Assembly (NCBI GenBank): GCA_026993785.1
Contig: JALWRZ010000004.1
Location: 25,983 to 89,982 of the forward strand
Source of the DNA: DHVE2 group archaeon
Lineage (GTDB): Archaea; Thermoplasmatota; Thermoplasmata; Thermoplasmatales; Aciduliprofundaceae
Direction of reading: 5' to 3'
DNA length: 64,000 nucleotides
Under the pieces are notes generated by a model, which searched no databases, was not told the origin of the DNA, and saw only the letters and a list, made by a program, of their open reading frames with translations. The first letter of the stretch is position 1. Every line of letters begins with the position of its first letter. Both the position numbers and the translations under genes were made by a program. This document shows positions 23,965 to 34,200 of the stretch, one piece after another.

Positions 23965-23973
23965 GGTGTGATT

Positions 23974-24702
23974 ATGAGAATAGTAAAGATAGGGGGTGGG
24001 GTCATTCCACATCTGGATGCTTTTCGGGAATATCTCAAGGGAGATATCTATATCCATGGTGCATCGGATTATGTGGACGAAATTTGCAGAAGAGCCGGCG
24101 TAGAGGTGAAGAGATTTCGAAGTGTTTCAGGAATAGAGTTTCGCTATACCCCTAGGGAAGTGCTTGAATACTATGTAATGGGTGTTATGTGGGCCAATAA
24201 GGAACTCGTATCTTATCTTCACAGAATTGGGATAAATGCCATAGGAATAAGCGGTGTGGATCTCGCGTTAATTAAGGCCAAGAGAAAGAGAATTGTGAAA
24301 ATAGTGGATGGAGGGAAGAAAAGGGTGCTAAGGGACGACCACTCGGGGAAAATAGAAGAAATAGACAAAGGGGTCATAAAGGCCCTTATGGAAATAGGGG
24401 TACCCGTAATCGCCTCTCTTGCTTTGGGGGAAGAGTATGTGCCTCTTAACGTTGATGGGGATACCCTGGCCTCTAAGATCGCCGCCGCTTTTCATGCGGA
24501 TGAACTTCTCTTTCTCTCCGATTCTGCCTTCTTGAAGGAAGGCTCCGTTGTTCCAGAAATACCGGTGGAGAAGGTGGAGGAGTATATTGAGCACTCCAGT
24601 GGTGGTATGAGACGCAAGCTGAAGATGGCCGAAGAGGCTATTAGAAGCGGAGTGGGTAGGGTCATTATCCAGGGCCTGAACGGGAGAACGGTGATTCGAT
24701 GA
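23974..24702 (+). CDS. lysZ: LysW-aminoadipate/glutamate kinase LysZ
   Basis: An amino-acid kinase of 242 residues related to acetylglutamate kinase (ArgB). It phosphorylates the side-chain carboxylate of the LysW-bound substrate. Landmarks are the opening VKIGGG (4-9), [29 protein letters not shown] and the closing [14 protein letters not shown] with GVGRVIIQG. The ATG at 23974 is chosen because GAGGTG (23963-23968) makes a proper ribosome binding site; a GTG at 23968 lies within it. It overlaps lysJ by four bases. Confidence 0.93.
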   Translation: MRIVKIGGGVIPHLDAFREYLKGDIYIHGASDYVDEICRRAGVEVKRFRSVSGIEFRYTPREVLEYYVMGVMWANKELVSYLHRIGINAIGISGVDLALIKAKRKRIVKIVDGGKKRVLRDDHSGKIEEIDKGVIKALMEIGVPVIASLALGEEYVPLNVDGDTLASKIAAAFHADELLFLSDSAFLKEGSVVPEIPVEKVEEYIEHSSGGMRRKLKMAEEAIRSGVGRVIIQGLNGRTVIR

Positions 24703-25790
24703 TGGAAATGAGTCTCTATAGAAAGAGATTGAAACTTGTGCGTGGCCACGGAGTCTATGTGTGGGACGATGAAAATCGCAGGTATCTGGATGCCATAGCA
24801 GGAGTAGGCGTTGCAGTTCTTGGCCACGCGCATCCCGAGCTTGCGAGAGCTCTGTGTGAGCAAGCCCAAAAATTGCTGGTGGCAGGTCCCATGTTCCATC
24901 ACGAGGAGAAATTTGCTGCTCTGAAAGAGCTGCATCGGTTTGTAGATTTCGAATATGCCTTCTTTGGCAATTCTGGCACTGAAGCGGTGGAAGCTGCATT
25001 GAAATTTGCAAGGTTTTACACCAAGCGCAAGGAGATAATAGCCATGAGCAACGCGTTCCACGGCAGAACCTTCGGTGCTTTGAGCGCAACATGGAAAAAG
25101 AAATATCGGGAGGATTACGAGCCGCTCGTTCCTGGATTCAGGCACATTCCCTTCAACGATGTGGAGGCTGCAAAGGAAAGCGTTAGCAAGAACACTGCCG
25201 CGGTTATCGTGGAGCCGATTCAGGGGGAGAGCGGTATAATCCCAGCCACCAGAGAGTTTCTCAGAACGCTACGAGATGTCACAGAAGATAAAGGCGCACT
25301 TCTTATCCTGGATGAGATCCAAAGCTCACTGCGCACCGGAAAGTTTCTTGCTTCGGAACACTATGGAGTTAAGGGGGACATAATAACTTTAGGAAAGGGT
25401 CTCGCTAATGGAGTTCCCATAGGGGTCACACTTGCCAACTTCGATGTCCCCCATGGAAAGCATGGCTCTACCTTTGGAGGTAATCCTCTGGCCTCTCGAG
25501 CCATGGCTGAGACCTTGAAAATACTGAGAAGGGAAGGGCTGATAGAAAAGGCAGGGGAGAAGCGCATAGAGGTACGGGGAGAGAAGGTTATAGAAACAAG
25601 GGGGATGGGTCTCATGCTAGGTATTCTGATTAGAGAACCGGCAGGCAAATATGTAGAGGCGTTGCAAACTCGCGGACTTCTTGTTAATACAGCAGGTAGC
25701 AGGGTTATCCGCCTTCTCCCACCTCTTATAATATCCAAGGAGCAGATGATGTGTATAAAGCAACTGCTGGAGGAGGTGCTCAATGATTAG
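24699..25790 (+). CDS. lysJ: LysW-semialdehyde aminotransferase LysJ/ArgD
   Basis: A class III PLP aminotransferase of 363 residues of the acetylornithine aminotransferase family. It converts the LysW-bound semialdehyde to LysW-lysine or LysW-ornithine, with glutamate as amino donor. Visible are [47 protein letters not shown] with the ring-binding Asp, and [14 protein letters not shown] with the PLP Lys. The start ATGATGG overlaps the lysZ stop. It overlaps lysK by eight bases. Confidence 0.93.
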   Translation: MMEMSLYRKRLKLVRGHGVYVWDDENRRYLDAIAGVGVAVLGHAHPELARALCEQAQKLLVAGPMFHHEEKFAALKELHRFVDFEYAFFGNSGTEAVEAALKFARFYTKRKEIIAMSNAFHGRTFGALSATWKKKYREDYEPLVPGFRHIPFNDVEAAKESVSKNTAAVIVEPIQGESGIIPATREFLRTLRDVTEDKGALLILDEIQSSLRTGKFLASEHYGVKGDIITLGKGLANGVPIGVTLANFDVPHGKHGSTFGGNPLASRAMAETLKILRREGLIEKAGEKRIEVRGEKVIETRGMGLMLGILIREPAGKYVEALQTRGLLVNTAGSRVIRLLPPLIISKEQMMCIKQLLEEVLND

Positions 25791-26781
25791 CTCCGAGGAG
25801 AAAGTGGAATTCCTTGTAAAGCTTGTTGAACTGTATAGCCCTACAGGCAAGGAAAGCCCGGTGGCAAGTTATTTACTCGAGAGCTTTGAGAGTTTTGGGA
25901 TAGAAGCGTATTTAGATTCCGCGGGTAATGTAATAGCGGAGAAGCGGGGCAACGGACCCCGTATACTCCTCGCTGGGCATATGGACACGGTGCCCGGCAG
26001 GATACCCGTTAGGATTGAAAATGGTTTTCTCTGGGGTCGTGGAAGTGTTGATGCCAAGGGTCCCCTGGCAACCTTCTTCTTTGCATTTCTTGAATCTCAG
26101 GCCAATTTAATTTTTGCAGGGCTTGTGGATGAGGAGGGTGCTTCCCGAGGTGCCAGAAATCTTGACATTCCGCGGCCTGATTTCATAGTAATTGGAGAGC
26201 CAAGCAGTGTGGATGGAGTAACCATAGGCTATAAAGGGAGTCTCCTTCTCAAATTGGTGGAGCGTGTGGAGAAGTTTCATGGAAGCGTAGAGCAGGAGGG
26301 TGCTGCTGAGAGGCTGATAAACAAATGGATGGAGCTGCGATCCACCTTTGGTGATGGGTGGCATATGCCTATGGGAAGGATTCTTGAGTTTCATGCCTAC
26401 GAGCGTGATTTTGACTTTTACGGAGAGATGAAGGTGAATATAAGGACTCCTCCCAACTATAAGCCTCCAGAAATCGGGCAAATTTTGGATTTTGTTCCAG
26501 CCTATGAGGTATCCCCCCGTAGTCTAATTGTGCGTGCCTTTGCAGGAGCCATAAGAAGACACGGGATGAGGCCCATGCTGAAGAAGAAGAGCGGCACTGC
26601 AGATATGAATATCCTGGCCCCGAAATATGGTGTGGATGTAATAGCCTACGGACCTGGCGATTCCAGGCTTGATCACACACCAAGAGAGCATGTAAATCTG
26701 GAGGAATATCTCCTGGCCATAGAAGTGCTCAAAGATGCCATTGCTGAGCTGAGGAGAAGAACAATGAAAAATAATTTATAG
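25783..26781 (+). CDS. lysK: LysW-lysine/ornithine hydrolase LysK
   Basis: An M20-family metallopeptidase of 332 residues that releases lysine or ornithine from LysW. Metal and catalytic motifs are [36 protein letters not shown] (catalytic Glu), [10 protein letters not shown] and the late [12 protein letters not shown]. It is the last gene of the lysine operon. Its stop codon lies inside a TATA-like box serving the following ACT-domain gene. Confidence 0.93.
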   Translation: MISSEEKVEFLVKLVELYSPTGKESPVASYLLESFESFGIEAYLDSAGNVIAEKRGNGPRILLAGHMDTVPGRIPVRIENGFLWGRGSVDAKGPLATFFFAFLESQANLIFAGLVDEEGASRGARNLDIPRPDFIVIGEPSSVDGVTIGYKGSLLLKLVERVEKFHGSVEQEGAAERLINKWMELRSTFGDGWHMPMGRILEFHAYERDFDFYGEMKVNIRTPPNYKPPEIGQILDFVPAYEVSPRSLIVRAFAGAIRRHGMRPMLKKKSGTADMNILAPKYGVDVIAYGPGDSRLDHTPREHVNLEEYLLAIEVLKDAIAELRRRTMKNNL

Positions 26782-26791
26782 GGTAACCCTA
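26771..26791 (+). promoter_or_regulatory. Promoter and palindromic operator of ACT copy 2
   Basis: ATAATTTATA (26771-26780) is a TATA-like box overlapping the lysK stop. Directly after it TAGGGT-A-ACCCTA (26779-26791) is a perfect inverted repeat with 6-base arms, lying between the TATA box and the expected start near 26801. A protein bound here would block transcription. Ribosome binding site GGTGA at 26802-26806 precedes the ATG at 26811. Confidence 0.45.
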
Positions 26792-26810
26792 TGGGGAATG
26801 CGGTGAGCCG

Positions 26811-27488
26811 ATGGAAAAAGAGAAGCTCAGCGTGGCCAAGGTAGTTAGGGATTTGATAATGTCCAAACCAATGATAAAGGAATGCATGCTTCTGGATGTG
26901 ATAAACTATAGCGCCACGGCGCGGATTCTCGCCAAAGAGCTGGAAGAGATGGGCTATACAACATCTACAGAAGCAATAAAGATGTCCCTTCTGAGGTTAA
27001 GAGAAGAGCTAAAAAAGGAGAGGGGGCTTCTTGAGAAGAGAATACAGAAAATAATTGCAAAGACTGTTATAGAGCTGCAGTCTGATCTTGCGGTAATAAC
27101 CGTGGAGAAGAGCGCCCTTCTTCGGGATTTCCACAGTTTTTCGGGGATAATGGAGCGGGCCAGATTTTTTCAGCTTACCCAGGGCCTGGAGACCTTCACC
27201 GTTGTCATATCCTCGGAGCAGAAGGATGAGATCTTAAGGCTGTGGGAGGGTTACATAGTGGATGTAATTGAGGATCAGACTGCCATCGTGCTTATAAGCC
27301 CAAAGGAAATAATAGAAACCCCCGGTGTGGTCACCTTTATAACCTCGGCACTTTCATTCAACGGCATAAATGTTACCCAGGTAATATCCTGTCATCGCGA
27401 AACGATATTTGTGGTAAATAGAAAAGATGCACCTTTCGCATATCAGATAATAGAGAAACCCATACTGCAGATGAGGGCAAGGAAATAG
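26811..27488 (+). CDS. ACT-domain amino-acid metabolism regulator, copy 2
   Basis: A 225-residue paralogue of the protein at 20112, aligned end to end: shared blocks are the QSDL and TVEK segments, ARFFQLTQG, QTAI.LISP, TPG, GIN.TQ.ISCH and RKDA. The N-terminal half is helical and the C-terminal half ACT-like, the fold that binds amino acids in many regulators. It lies between the lysine operon and the arginine operon, with a palindrome at its own promoter. A role as lysine or arginine sensor is a reasonable inference, not shown. Confidence 0.75.
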   Translation: MEKEKLSVAKVVRDLIMSKPMIKECMLLDVINYSATARILAKELEEMGYTTSTEAIKMSLLRLREELKKERGLLEKRIQKIIAKTVIELQSDLAVITVEKSALLRDFHSFSGIMERARFFQLTQGLETFTVVISSEQKDEILRLWEGYIVDVIEDQTAIVLISPKEIIETPGVVTFITSALSFNGINVTQVISCHRETIFVVNRKDAPFAYQIIEKPILQMRARK

Positions 27489-27516
27489 TTCTATTTAGAA
27501 CATTTATTTTTTATTT
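27488..27516 (+). terminator. Hairpin plus T-rich terminator after ACT copy 2
   Basis: GTTCTA (27488-27493), TT, TAGAAC (27496-27501) form a perfect 6-base stem that overlaps the stop codon, followed by a T-rich run with TTTATTTTTTATTTT. This resembles an intrinsic terminator and separates the ACT gene from the argG promoter. Confidence 0.5.
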
Positions 27517-27526
27517 TGACACATAG

Positions 27527-27545
27527 GTTACAAAGGGTATAAAAG
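27527..27545 (+). promoter_or_regulatory. Arginine operon promoter (argG)
   Basis: A near-consensus TATA box TATAAAAG is at 27538-27545, predicting a start near 27567. The leader of about 12 bases carries AAAGGTGAG ahead of the TTG start of argG. GTTACAAA (27527-27534) sits just upstream, as at the lysine operon. Confidence 0.55.
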
Positions 27546-27578
27546 AGACTTGTTTATTGCGGTCAAAGGTGAGACGAG

Positions 27579-28757
27579 TTGAAGGTGGTGCTTGCCTATT
27601 CAGGAGGTCTTGACACATCGGTTATACTGAAGCTCCTGCAAGAGAGATTAAAGGCGGAGGTTATCACGGTAACCGTAGATGTTGGACAGCAGGATGATTT
27701 TGCAGAGATAGAAGAAAAGGCTCTAAAATTTGGGGCTGTAAAGCACTATACCGTGGATGCAAAAAAGGAATTCGTGGAGGAATATGTTTTTCCTGCCATA
27801 AAGGCCAATGCTCTGTACGGAGGAGAATATCCCCTGGCCACTGCTCTGGCAAGACCTCTTATGGCAAAAAAGCTGGTGGATATTGCAAAGAAAGAGGGTG
27901 CAGATACCATTGCCCATGGCTGCACAGGTAAGGGAAACGACCAAGTAAGGTTCGATATATCCATAAAATCTCTGTATCCTGAAGCTAATGTAGCTGCACC
28001 CGTCAGGGAGTGGGGGCTGGATCGGGCATGGGAGATAGACTATGCCCGCAAGCACGGGATACCTGTGAAGGAGGGGATATACAGTGTGGATGAGAACCTC
28101 TGGGGCCGCTCGGTGGAGGGTGGTATTCTAGAGGACCCATCCACACCCCCTCCCGAGGAGATATACGCCTGGACCGTATCTCCTGAGAAGGTCTCTCAAC
28201 CGGAGGATATTGTGATAGATTTTGTGAAGGGCATTCCCGTGGCTCTTGATGGAGAAAAAGTGGATGCTGTGAAGCTCATAGAAGAACTTAATTTCTTGGC
28301 GGGGAGACATGGGGTGGGCAGAATAGACCATATTGAGGATAGAGCTGTTGGTATTAAGAGCAGGGAGATATACGAAGCTCCTGCAGCCATTACCCTTATT
28401 AGAGCTCACAGGGATCTGGAAAAATTTGTGCTTACGAAATGGGTTCTAGAATTCAAGAGATTGGTAGAAGAAAAATGGGCCTGGTTGATCTACCATGGCC
28501 TGTGGTTCGAACCGCTCAAGGCGGGGCTGGATGCTTTCATAGACCATGTGGAAGCGTCCGTTGATGGAAGCGTGAAGGTTCGCCTCTATAAGGGCCATGC
28601 CATGGTGGTCGGAAGGGAATCCCCCCATGCCCTCTATGAGCATGAGCTTGCTACCTTCGAGGCCTCAGATTATGATCAGAGCATGGCCGTTGGATACATA
28701 AATCTATTTGGCCTGCAGAGCATTCTTGCAAGTAGGAGAGCCCTGGGTGGGAGGTGA
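27579..28757 (+). CDS. argG: Argininosuccinate synthase
   Basis: Joins citrulline and aspartate with ATP in arginine synthesis; 392 residues, normal for the family. The N-type ATP pyrophosphatase loop is LAYSGGLDTSV (5-15). GCTGKGNDQVRF and the citrulline/aspartate-binding segments are present, as is SPHALYEHELATF near the end. The start is TTG, with GGTGAG eight bases upstream. It is the first gene of argG-argH-carA-carB, joined by short overlaps. Confidence 0.97.
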   Translation: MKVVLAYSGGLDTSVILKLLQERLKAEVITVTVDVGQQDDFAEIEEKALKFGAVKHYTVDAKKEFVEEYVFPAIKANALYGGEYPLATALARPLMAKKLVDIAKKEGADTIAHGCTGKGNDQVRFDISIKSLYPEANVAAPVREWGLDRAWEIDYARKHGIPVKEGIYSVDENLWGRSVEGGILEDPSTPPPEEIYAWTVSPEKVSQPEDIVIDFVKGIPVALDGEKVDAVKLIEELNFLAGRHGVGRIDHIEDRAVGIKSREIYEAPAAITLIRAHRDLEKFVLTKWVLEFKRLVEEKWAWLIYHGLWFEPLKAGLDAFIDHVEASVDGSVKVRLYKGHAMVVGRESPHALYEHELATFEASDYDQSMAVGYINLFGLQSILASRRALGGR

Positions 28758-30106
28758 GCCCTGTGTATCGCAGGGCTCTTCTTGGCTCTTCCTGTAAGGA
28801 TATTTTGGATTATACATCCTCGCTTAAGCAGGATAGGGAAATAGCGGGGGAGGTAATAGAGGTTCTAAGGGTGCATGTGGAGAGCCTTATGGAAAATGAG
28901 CTCATACCAGGGAAGGCTGGAGAAAGAATTCTAAAGGAGTTGGAAAAAATAAAAAAGAAGCCAGATCCACTATTTCATCTTGATGCCGAGGATATTCACG
29001 AAGCCATAGAAATTTATCTTCTAAAGAAACTGGGGCGGGATGCAGAGTATCTGCCCCTGGGGAGAAGCAGGAACGACCATGTAGCTGCCGCTCTTAGACT
29101 GAAATGCAAGAAATTGCTCGCTGAGGAGATATCTCTACTTTTCTCCCTCAGAGAAGTGCTTTTAAGCAGGGCGGAAGAATATCTTTATGTTATCATGCCC
29201 GCCTTCACCCATCTTCAACCGGCACAGCCAATAACCTTTGCCCACTATCTATGCCATCTCGAAGAGATTTTGCAGGAATATACTGAACTTCTATTGCATC
29301 TCTTAAGGATTGTGGATAAATCGCCCTTAGGTGCCGCTGCACTGGGCGGTACAAGAGTGCCTTTGTCCAGGGAAAAAATGGCGGAGAAACTATTTGCCGG
29401 GATGCTCAAAAATACTCTCAGTGCTGTAAGCAGCAGGGATTTCCTTTATCTCTCTGGCTCCATAAACGCCTCTCTTTCTGTGGCATTATCGCGGATTGCC
29501 GAGGATATGGTGGTGTTTGCAACTCCGCAGTTTGATTACATACTCATACCTTCCGAGCATCTTGCCACCAGTAGCATGATGCCCCAGAAAAAGAATCCAG
29601 CAACCATGGAAATAGCCCGTGCCTGGGCAGGGGAGTGTATGGGTCATCTGATATCTCTTTTAGCTATACACAAGGCCTTGTCCACAGGGTACAATCTGGA
29701 TATGCAACAAGCCAATTCTCATGCTATCTCCATATTTCAGGGTACCATAGCAACGCTCCGCATCTTTATAGATTTCTTTTCCACTTTGCGGGTAAAAGAA
29801 GAGAATCTTCTGAGAGATTCGTGCCTATTCCCAATTCTTGTTACGGACCTTGCAGAGCTCATAAGCCTGAAGAAAAATTTACCCTACAGACAGGTTCACA
29901 GGAAAGTTGCGGCAATTGTGAAGGAGAATAATACACCCCAGGAGATTTACAACGCCATAGAAAAGGAATTTGGGGTGAAGATAACCCTCAGGGAAGGAAT
30001 TGAAAAACCTGTTAAGGGTTCTCCTTCGCCAAAGGATGTCACACGGTATATAGAGAATGCGAAAAAACTGCTGGAAAAAGAGCGCAGGGAATTGGGAGGT
30101 GGGTGA
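28754..30106 (+). CDS. argH: Argininosuccinate lyase
   Basis: Splits argininosuccinate to arginine and fumarate; 450 residues. Family landmarks are LGRSRNDHVAAALRL, the HLQPAQPITFAHYL stretch with a conserved His, and the catalytic signature loop TSSMMPQKKNPATMEIAR. The start is GTG, overlapping argG by four bases. It belongs to the fumarase/aspartase superfamily, but the linkage and the RSRNDHVA motif make argininosuccinate lyase clear. Confidence 0.97.
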   Translation: MSPVYRRALLGSSCKDILDYTSSLKQDREIAGEVIEVLRVHVESLMENELIPGKAGERILKELEKIKKKPDPLFHLDAEDIHEAIEIYLLKKLGRDAEYLPLGRSRNDHVAAALRLKCKKLLAEEISLLFSLREVLLSRAEEYLYVIMPAFTHLQPAQPITFAHYLCHLEEILQEYTELLLHLLRIVDKSPLGAAALGGTRVPLSREKMAEKLFAGMLKNTLSAVSSRDFLYLSGSINASLSVALSRIAEDMVVFATPQFDYILIPSEHLATSSMMPQKKNPATMEIARAWAGECMGHLISLLAIHKALSTGYNLDMQQANSHAISIFQGTIATLRIFIDFFSTLRVKEENLLRDSCLFPILVTDLAELISLKKNLPYRQVHRKVAAIVKENNTPQEIYNAIEKEFGVKITLREGIEKPVKGSPSPKDVTRYIENAKKLLEKERRELGGG

Positions 30107-31218
30107 TGGCCTTGACATCTTATCTCGTGCTTGAAGATGGCACAGTGCTTCCGGGCCGCGGGTTCGGTGCTGAGAAGAATGTCTATGGGGAAGTTGTGTT
30201 CACCACAGCCATGGTGGGCTATCCAGAATCTATGACAGATCCGTCTTACAGGGGCCAGATCCTCGTGCTTACCTACCCTTTAATTGGCAATTATGGAGTG
30301 CCAGATGGTGAGCTGGGTGAATATGGCCTCCCCTTGCACTTCGAGTCTCACAGGATACAGATTCGCGCACTGGTAATATCCAAGCTCATGGGGCCCAGTC
30401 ACTGGAGCAGTAAGATGAGTTTGGATGAGTGGATGAAGATGGAGGGCGTTCCAGGCATAGAGGGCATAGATACCAGAGCGCTTGTAAAGAAAATCCGGGA
30501 GCGGGGGGTAATGATGGGTGCCTTGATTCAAGAGGAGGAAGAGATAGAGATAGCTATAGAGAAGCTTAAAAAAATCAGGTACGATGATATGAGTTTCCTG
30601 GATGAGGTCTCTCCCAGATTCATGTGGATTCATCCTGCCAGGAAAAAAGAGAGAAGAATAGTGGTGCTCGACTGCGGTATAAAGTACGGAATATTGAGGG
30701 AACTGCTCAAACGCAACTTCGAAGTTCTTAGGATTCCCTGCCGGGAGGATCCTGTTAGAGCAGTGGAAGAGTTTCGCGCCCATGGGGTGCTGTTAAGCAA
30801 CGGACCCGGAAATCCGGCGATCCTTCGCGACCTCATCGAGAAGGCGGTGCAGCTCATAGAGTACGGGATACCAACCATGGGCATATGCCTCGGTGAGCAG
30901 CTCCTGGCCCTTGCCGACGGTGCCGAGATATACAAGCTGAAATACGGACACCGGGGAATAAACAAACCGGTTAAGGATGTGCTTAGCGGTCGCGTTTTTG
31001 TTACCACCCAGAATCATGGTTATGCCATAAAGAAGGATAGCCTCAATGAATTTCGGGTATGGATGGTGAACATGGACGATGGAACTGTAGAAGGGATATA
31101 TCATCCCAGAAAACCCATAATTGCCACACAGTTTCATCCTGAAGGTTCTCCGGGACCCTGGGATTCGCTCTGGGTGTTTGATAAATTCAAGAAGCTTACA
31201 GGGGGCGGTGCCCTTTGA
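30106..31218 (+). CDS. carA: Carbamoyl-phosphate synthase small subunit
   Basis: The glutaminase subunit, 370 residues, supplying ammonia to CarB for carbamoyl phosphate used in arginine and pyrimidines. The N-terminal CarA domain opens YLVLEDGTVLPGRGFG and has TAMVGYPESMTDPSYRGQ. The amidotransferase domain has MGICLGEQLLA with the nucleophilic Cys and TQFHPEGSPGP with the catalytic His and Glu. The ATG at 30106 overlaps the argH stop; GGGAGGTGGG is directly upstream. Confidence 0.97.
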   Translation: MALTSYLVLEDGTVLPGRGFGAEKNVYGEVVFTTAMVGYPESMTDPSYRGQILVLTYPLIGNYGVPDGELGEYGLPLHFESHRIQIRALVISKLMGPSHWSSKMSLDEWMKMEGVPGIEGIDTRALVKKIRERGVMMGALIQEEEEIEIAIEKLKKIRYDDMSFLDEVSPRFMWIHPARKKERRIVVLDCGIKYGILRELLKRNFEVLRIPCREDPVRAVEEFRAHGVLLSNGPGNPAILRDLIEKAVQLIEYGIPTMGICLGEQLLALADGAEIYKLKYGHRGINKPVKDVLSGRVFVTTQNHGYAIKKDSLNEFRVWMVNMDDGTVEGIYHPRKPIIATQFHPEGSPGPWDSLWVFDKFKKLTGGGAL

Positions 31219-34200
31219 GGAAAGCCCTCGTTCTCGGTTCTGGGGCGATTAAGATAGGCGAGGCTGCCGAATTCGATTACAGTGGTAGCCAAGCGTTGAA
31301 AGCCCTGAAAGAAGAAGGCATAGAAACGGTTCTTGTGAATCCCAACGTTGCAACCATACAGACGAGCTATGAAATCGCAGACCATGTGTATCTCCTCCCC
31401 TTAACTCCAGAGTTCGTGGAGGGAGTGATAAAAAAAGAAAGGCCTGATAGCATACTTCTCGGATTCGGTGGGCAAACCGCTCTATCCCTTGGAGTGGCTC
31501 TGCATGAGAAGGGTATCCTGAAAAAGTATGGGGTAAAGGTTCTGGGCACACCTGTGGAAGGGATAAAAAAAGCTCTGGATCGGGGTGCATTTCGCCAAAC
31601 TATGAAATCTGCCGGGCTTCCTGTGCCGCCCAGTCGAGAAGCAAAGAGTATGGATGAAGCTTTGAAAATAGCGGATGAAATAGGCTATCCCGTCATGGTT
31701 CGTGTCAGTTTCAATCTTGGTGGTCGCGGCTCCTTCATCGCTCACACCCGCGAGGAGATGGAAAGAAACATAGTTAGGGCCTTTGCCCACACAGAGATAG
31801 GTGAGGTTTTAGTTGAGAAATACTTGCATCACTGGAAAGAGGTGGAATTCGAGGTAGTCAGGGATCGTCGTGGCAATTCCGTCGCAGTAGCGTGCCTGGA
31901 GAATGTGGACCCCATGGGAGTTCATACAGGGGAATCCATAGTGGTTGCGCCCTCACAGACGCTCACCAATAGAGAATATCAGATGCTGAGAGACATATCT
32001 CTAAAAGTAGCTGAGGCCATCGGGCTCGTTGGAGAGTGTAATGTGCAGCTAGCTTTAAATCCTCGCTCCGAGGAGTTCTATGTCATAGAAACCAACCCCA
32101 GAATGAGCAGAAGCAGTGCGCTGGCAAGCAAGGCCACGGGATATCCCCTCGCCTATATTGCCACCAAGCTTGCTCTTGGATATACCCTTGATGAGCTTAA
32201 AAACGGTGTGACGGGGGCGACCACAGCAGCCTTTGAACCCTCGCTGGATTATGTGGTGGTAAAAATTCCCCGCTGGGATCTCGAAAAATTTGAAGAAGCA
32301 TCGCCGCGGATAAATTCTGAGATGAAGAGCATTGGCGAGGTCATGGCCATCGGAAGAAATCTCCACGAAGCATTTCAGAAGGCTATAAGAATGGTGGATA
32401 TGGGTGATGAACTTATAGGCCGCTACTATCTTGAAGATGAGCCCCTGGAGAGGGTCATGGCTCGTATAAAGAATTACGGGCCCTACATACTTATGCACAT
32501 TACCAAAGCACTGAGACTTGGTGCATCCGTTTCGGAGCTCAGTAAAATCACGGGAATAGACCCATTTTATATACGCATTCTTGCAGATCTTATGGAACTG
32601 GCCGAGAAGCTAAGAGAAAATCCAACCGATGAGCTTGTGCAGGAGGCTAAAAAATATGGGTTTAGCGATGCAACCATATCTCTTCTTACCGGTAAAAAAT
32701 GGAATCTCCGTAGGAATTCCAGGGCGAAGGTAAAACAGATAGATACCCTGGCGGGCGAGTTCCCCGCAAAAACTAATTATCTATACATGAGCCACGATGC
32801 TCTTGAGGATGATATTGAAAGAAGTGAAAAACAAAGCCTCATGGTGTTAGGGGCGGGTGTATTCAGGATAGGTGTGAGTGTAGAGTTTGACTGGGCAGTT
32901 GTCAATTTCGCCAATGCTGCCAGAAAACGAGGTTACGAGGTCATAGTGGTTAATTACAATCCTGAGACGGTATCCACGGACTGGGATATTAACGACAGAC
33001 TATACTTTGAGGAGATAACCCTGGAGAGAGTCCTGGAAATATACAGTGCGGAAAAGCCCCTGGGCATTGCGGCATTTGCCGGCGGGCAGCTTGCCAATTC
33101 TCTGGCAAAAAAGCTAGAAAGCGCAGGCATTAATCTTCTCGGTACCCCGGGACATAGGGTGGATATTGCAGAGAATCGTGCCAAGTTTTCACAGCTCCTG
33201 GAAGACCTGGGCATAAAACAGCCTCCATGGATAAGCGCATCTTCCCTCTCCGATATTCTCAAGTTTGCGGAGGAGGTTGGATATCCTCTTATGATAAGGC
33301 CCAGCTATGTTCTGAGCGGCACAGCCATGAAGATTGCCCGCAGTGAGGAGGATGTGAAAAGGTATCTCAACCTCGCGGCAAAGGTTTCGCCGAAGCATCC
33401 TGTAGTGGTCTCTAAGTTCTTGGACGCACGGGAAGCTGAGATTGATGCCGTATCCGACGGTAAAAGGGTTGTGGGTGTGACCTTGGAGCATGTGGAGAAG
33501 GCCGGGGTTCACAGCGGCGATGCAACCATGCTTACCCCTTTCGTATATCTTAAGGAGGGGGAAGTCAAGAAGATGCAGGAGATAGCGTTAGAAATATCAC
33601 ATGCTCTTGAAATAAAGGGACCCTTTAATCTTCAATTCCTCCTTAACAGGGAAATACATGTGCTGGAGCTAAATTTGAGAACAAGTCGCTCCATGCCCTT
33701 TTCCAGCAAATCTAGAGGCATGAATTTGATGGAGCTTTCTGCCCAGGCGATTCTTGATGGAAAACTCAAGATAGGCAACCCCGAAGAGTATTTGGAGCTT
33801 CCATCCAACAGCTTTGCGGTAAAGAGCCCGCAGTTCTCGTGGTCACAGATGCAGAGGGCATACCCCTATCTCGGCCCAGAAATGCGCTCCACAGGTGAGG
33901 TTGCATCCTTTGGTAGAGAGTATCCCGAGGCACTCTTAAAAAGTTGGTTGGCTGCTAAACCCAATCGTTTGCCGAAGCATAGGATTCTCCTATATGCCTG
34001 GGAAGGAAACAGCGCCATGGAAAAGGCGGCAGAGCTTCTAGAGCAGGCAGGTTATGAAATCCTTACGCTTCCCTGCTCCACGATTTCCAGAGGTGTGGAG
34101 TACCCTGAGGATAGGCTCCTCGAGATGATGAAGAGCGGCAAAATTGATGCGTTGATAACCACAGGTTACGCCAAGGATAAGGATTATCGCATCAGAAGAT

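Noticed and set aside
28500..28515. GGTTCGAA-like T-arm sequence considered as a possible tRNA.
   Set aside because: It lies inside argG coding sequence and no acceptor or anticodon stem can be built around it.
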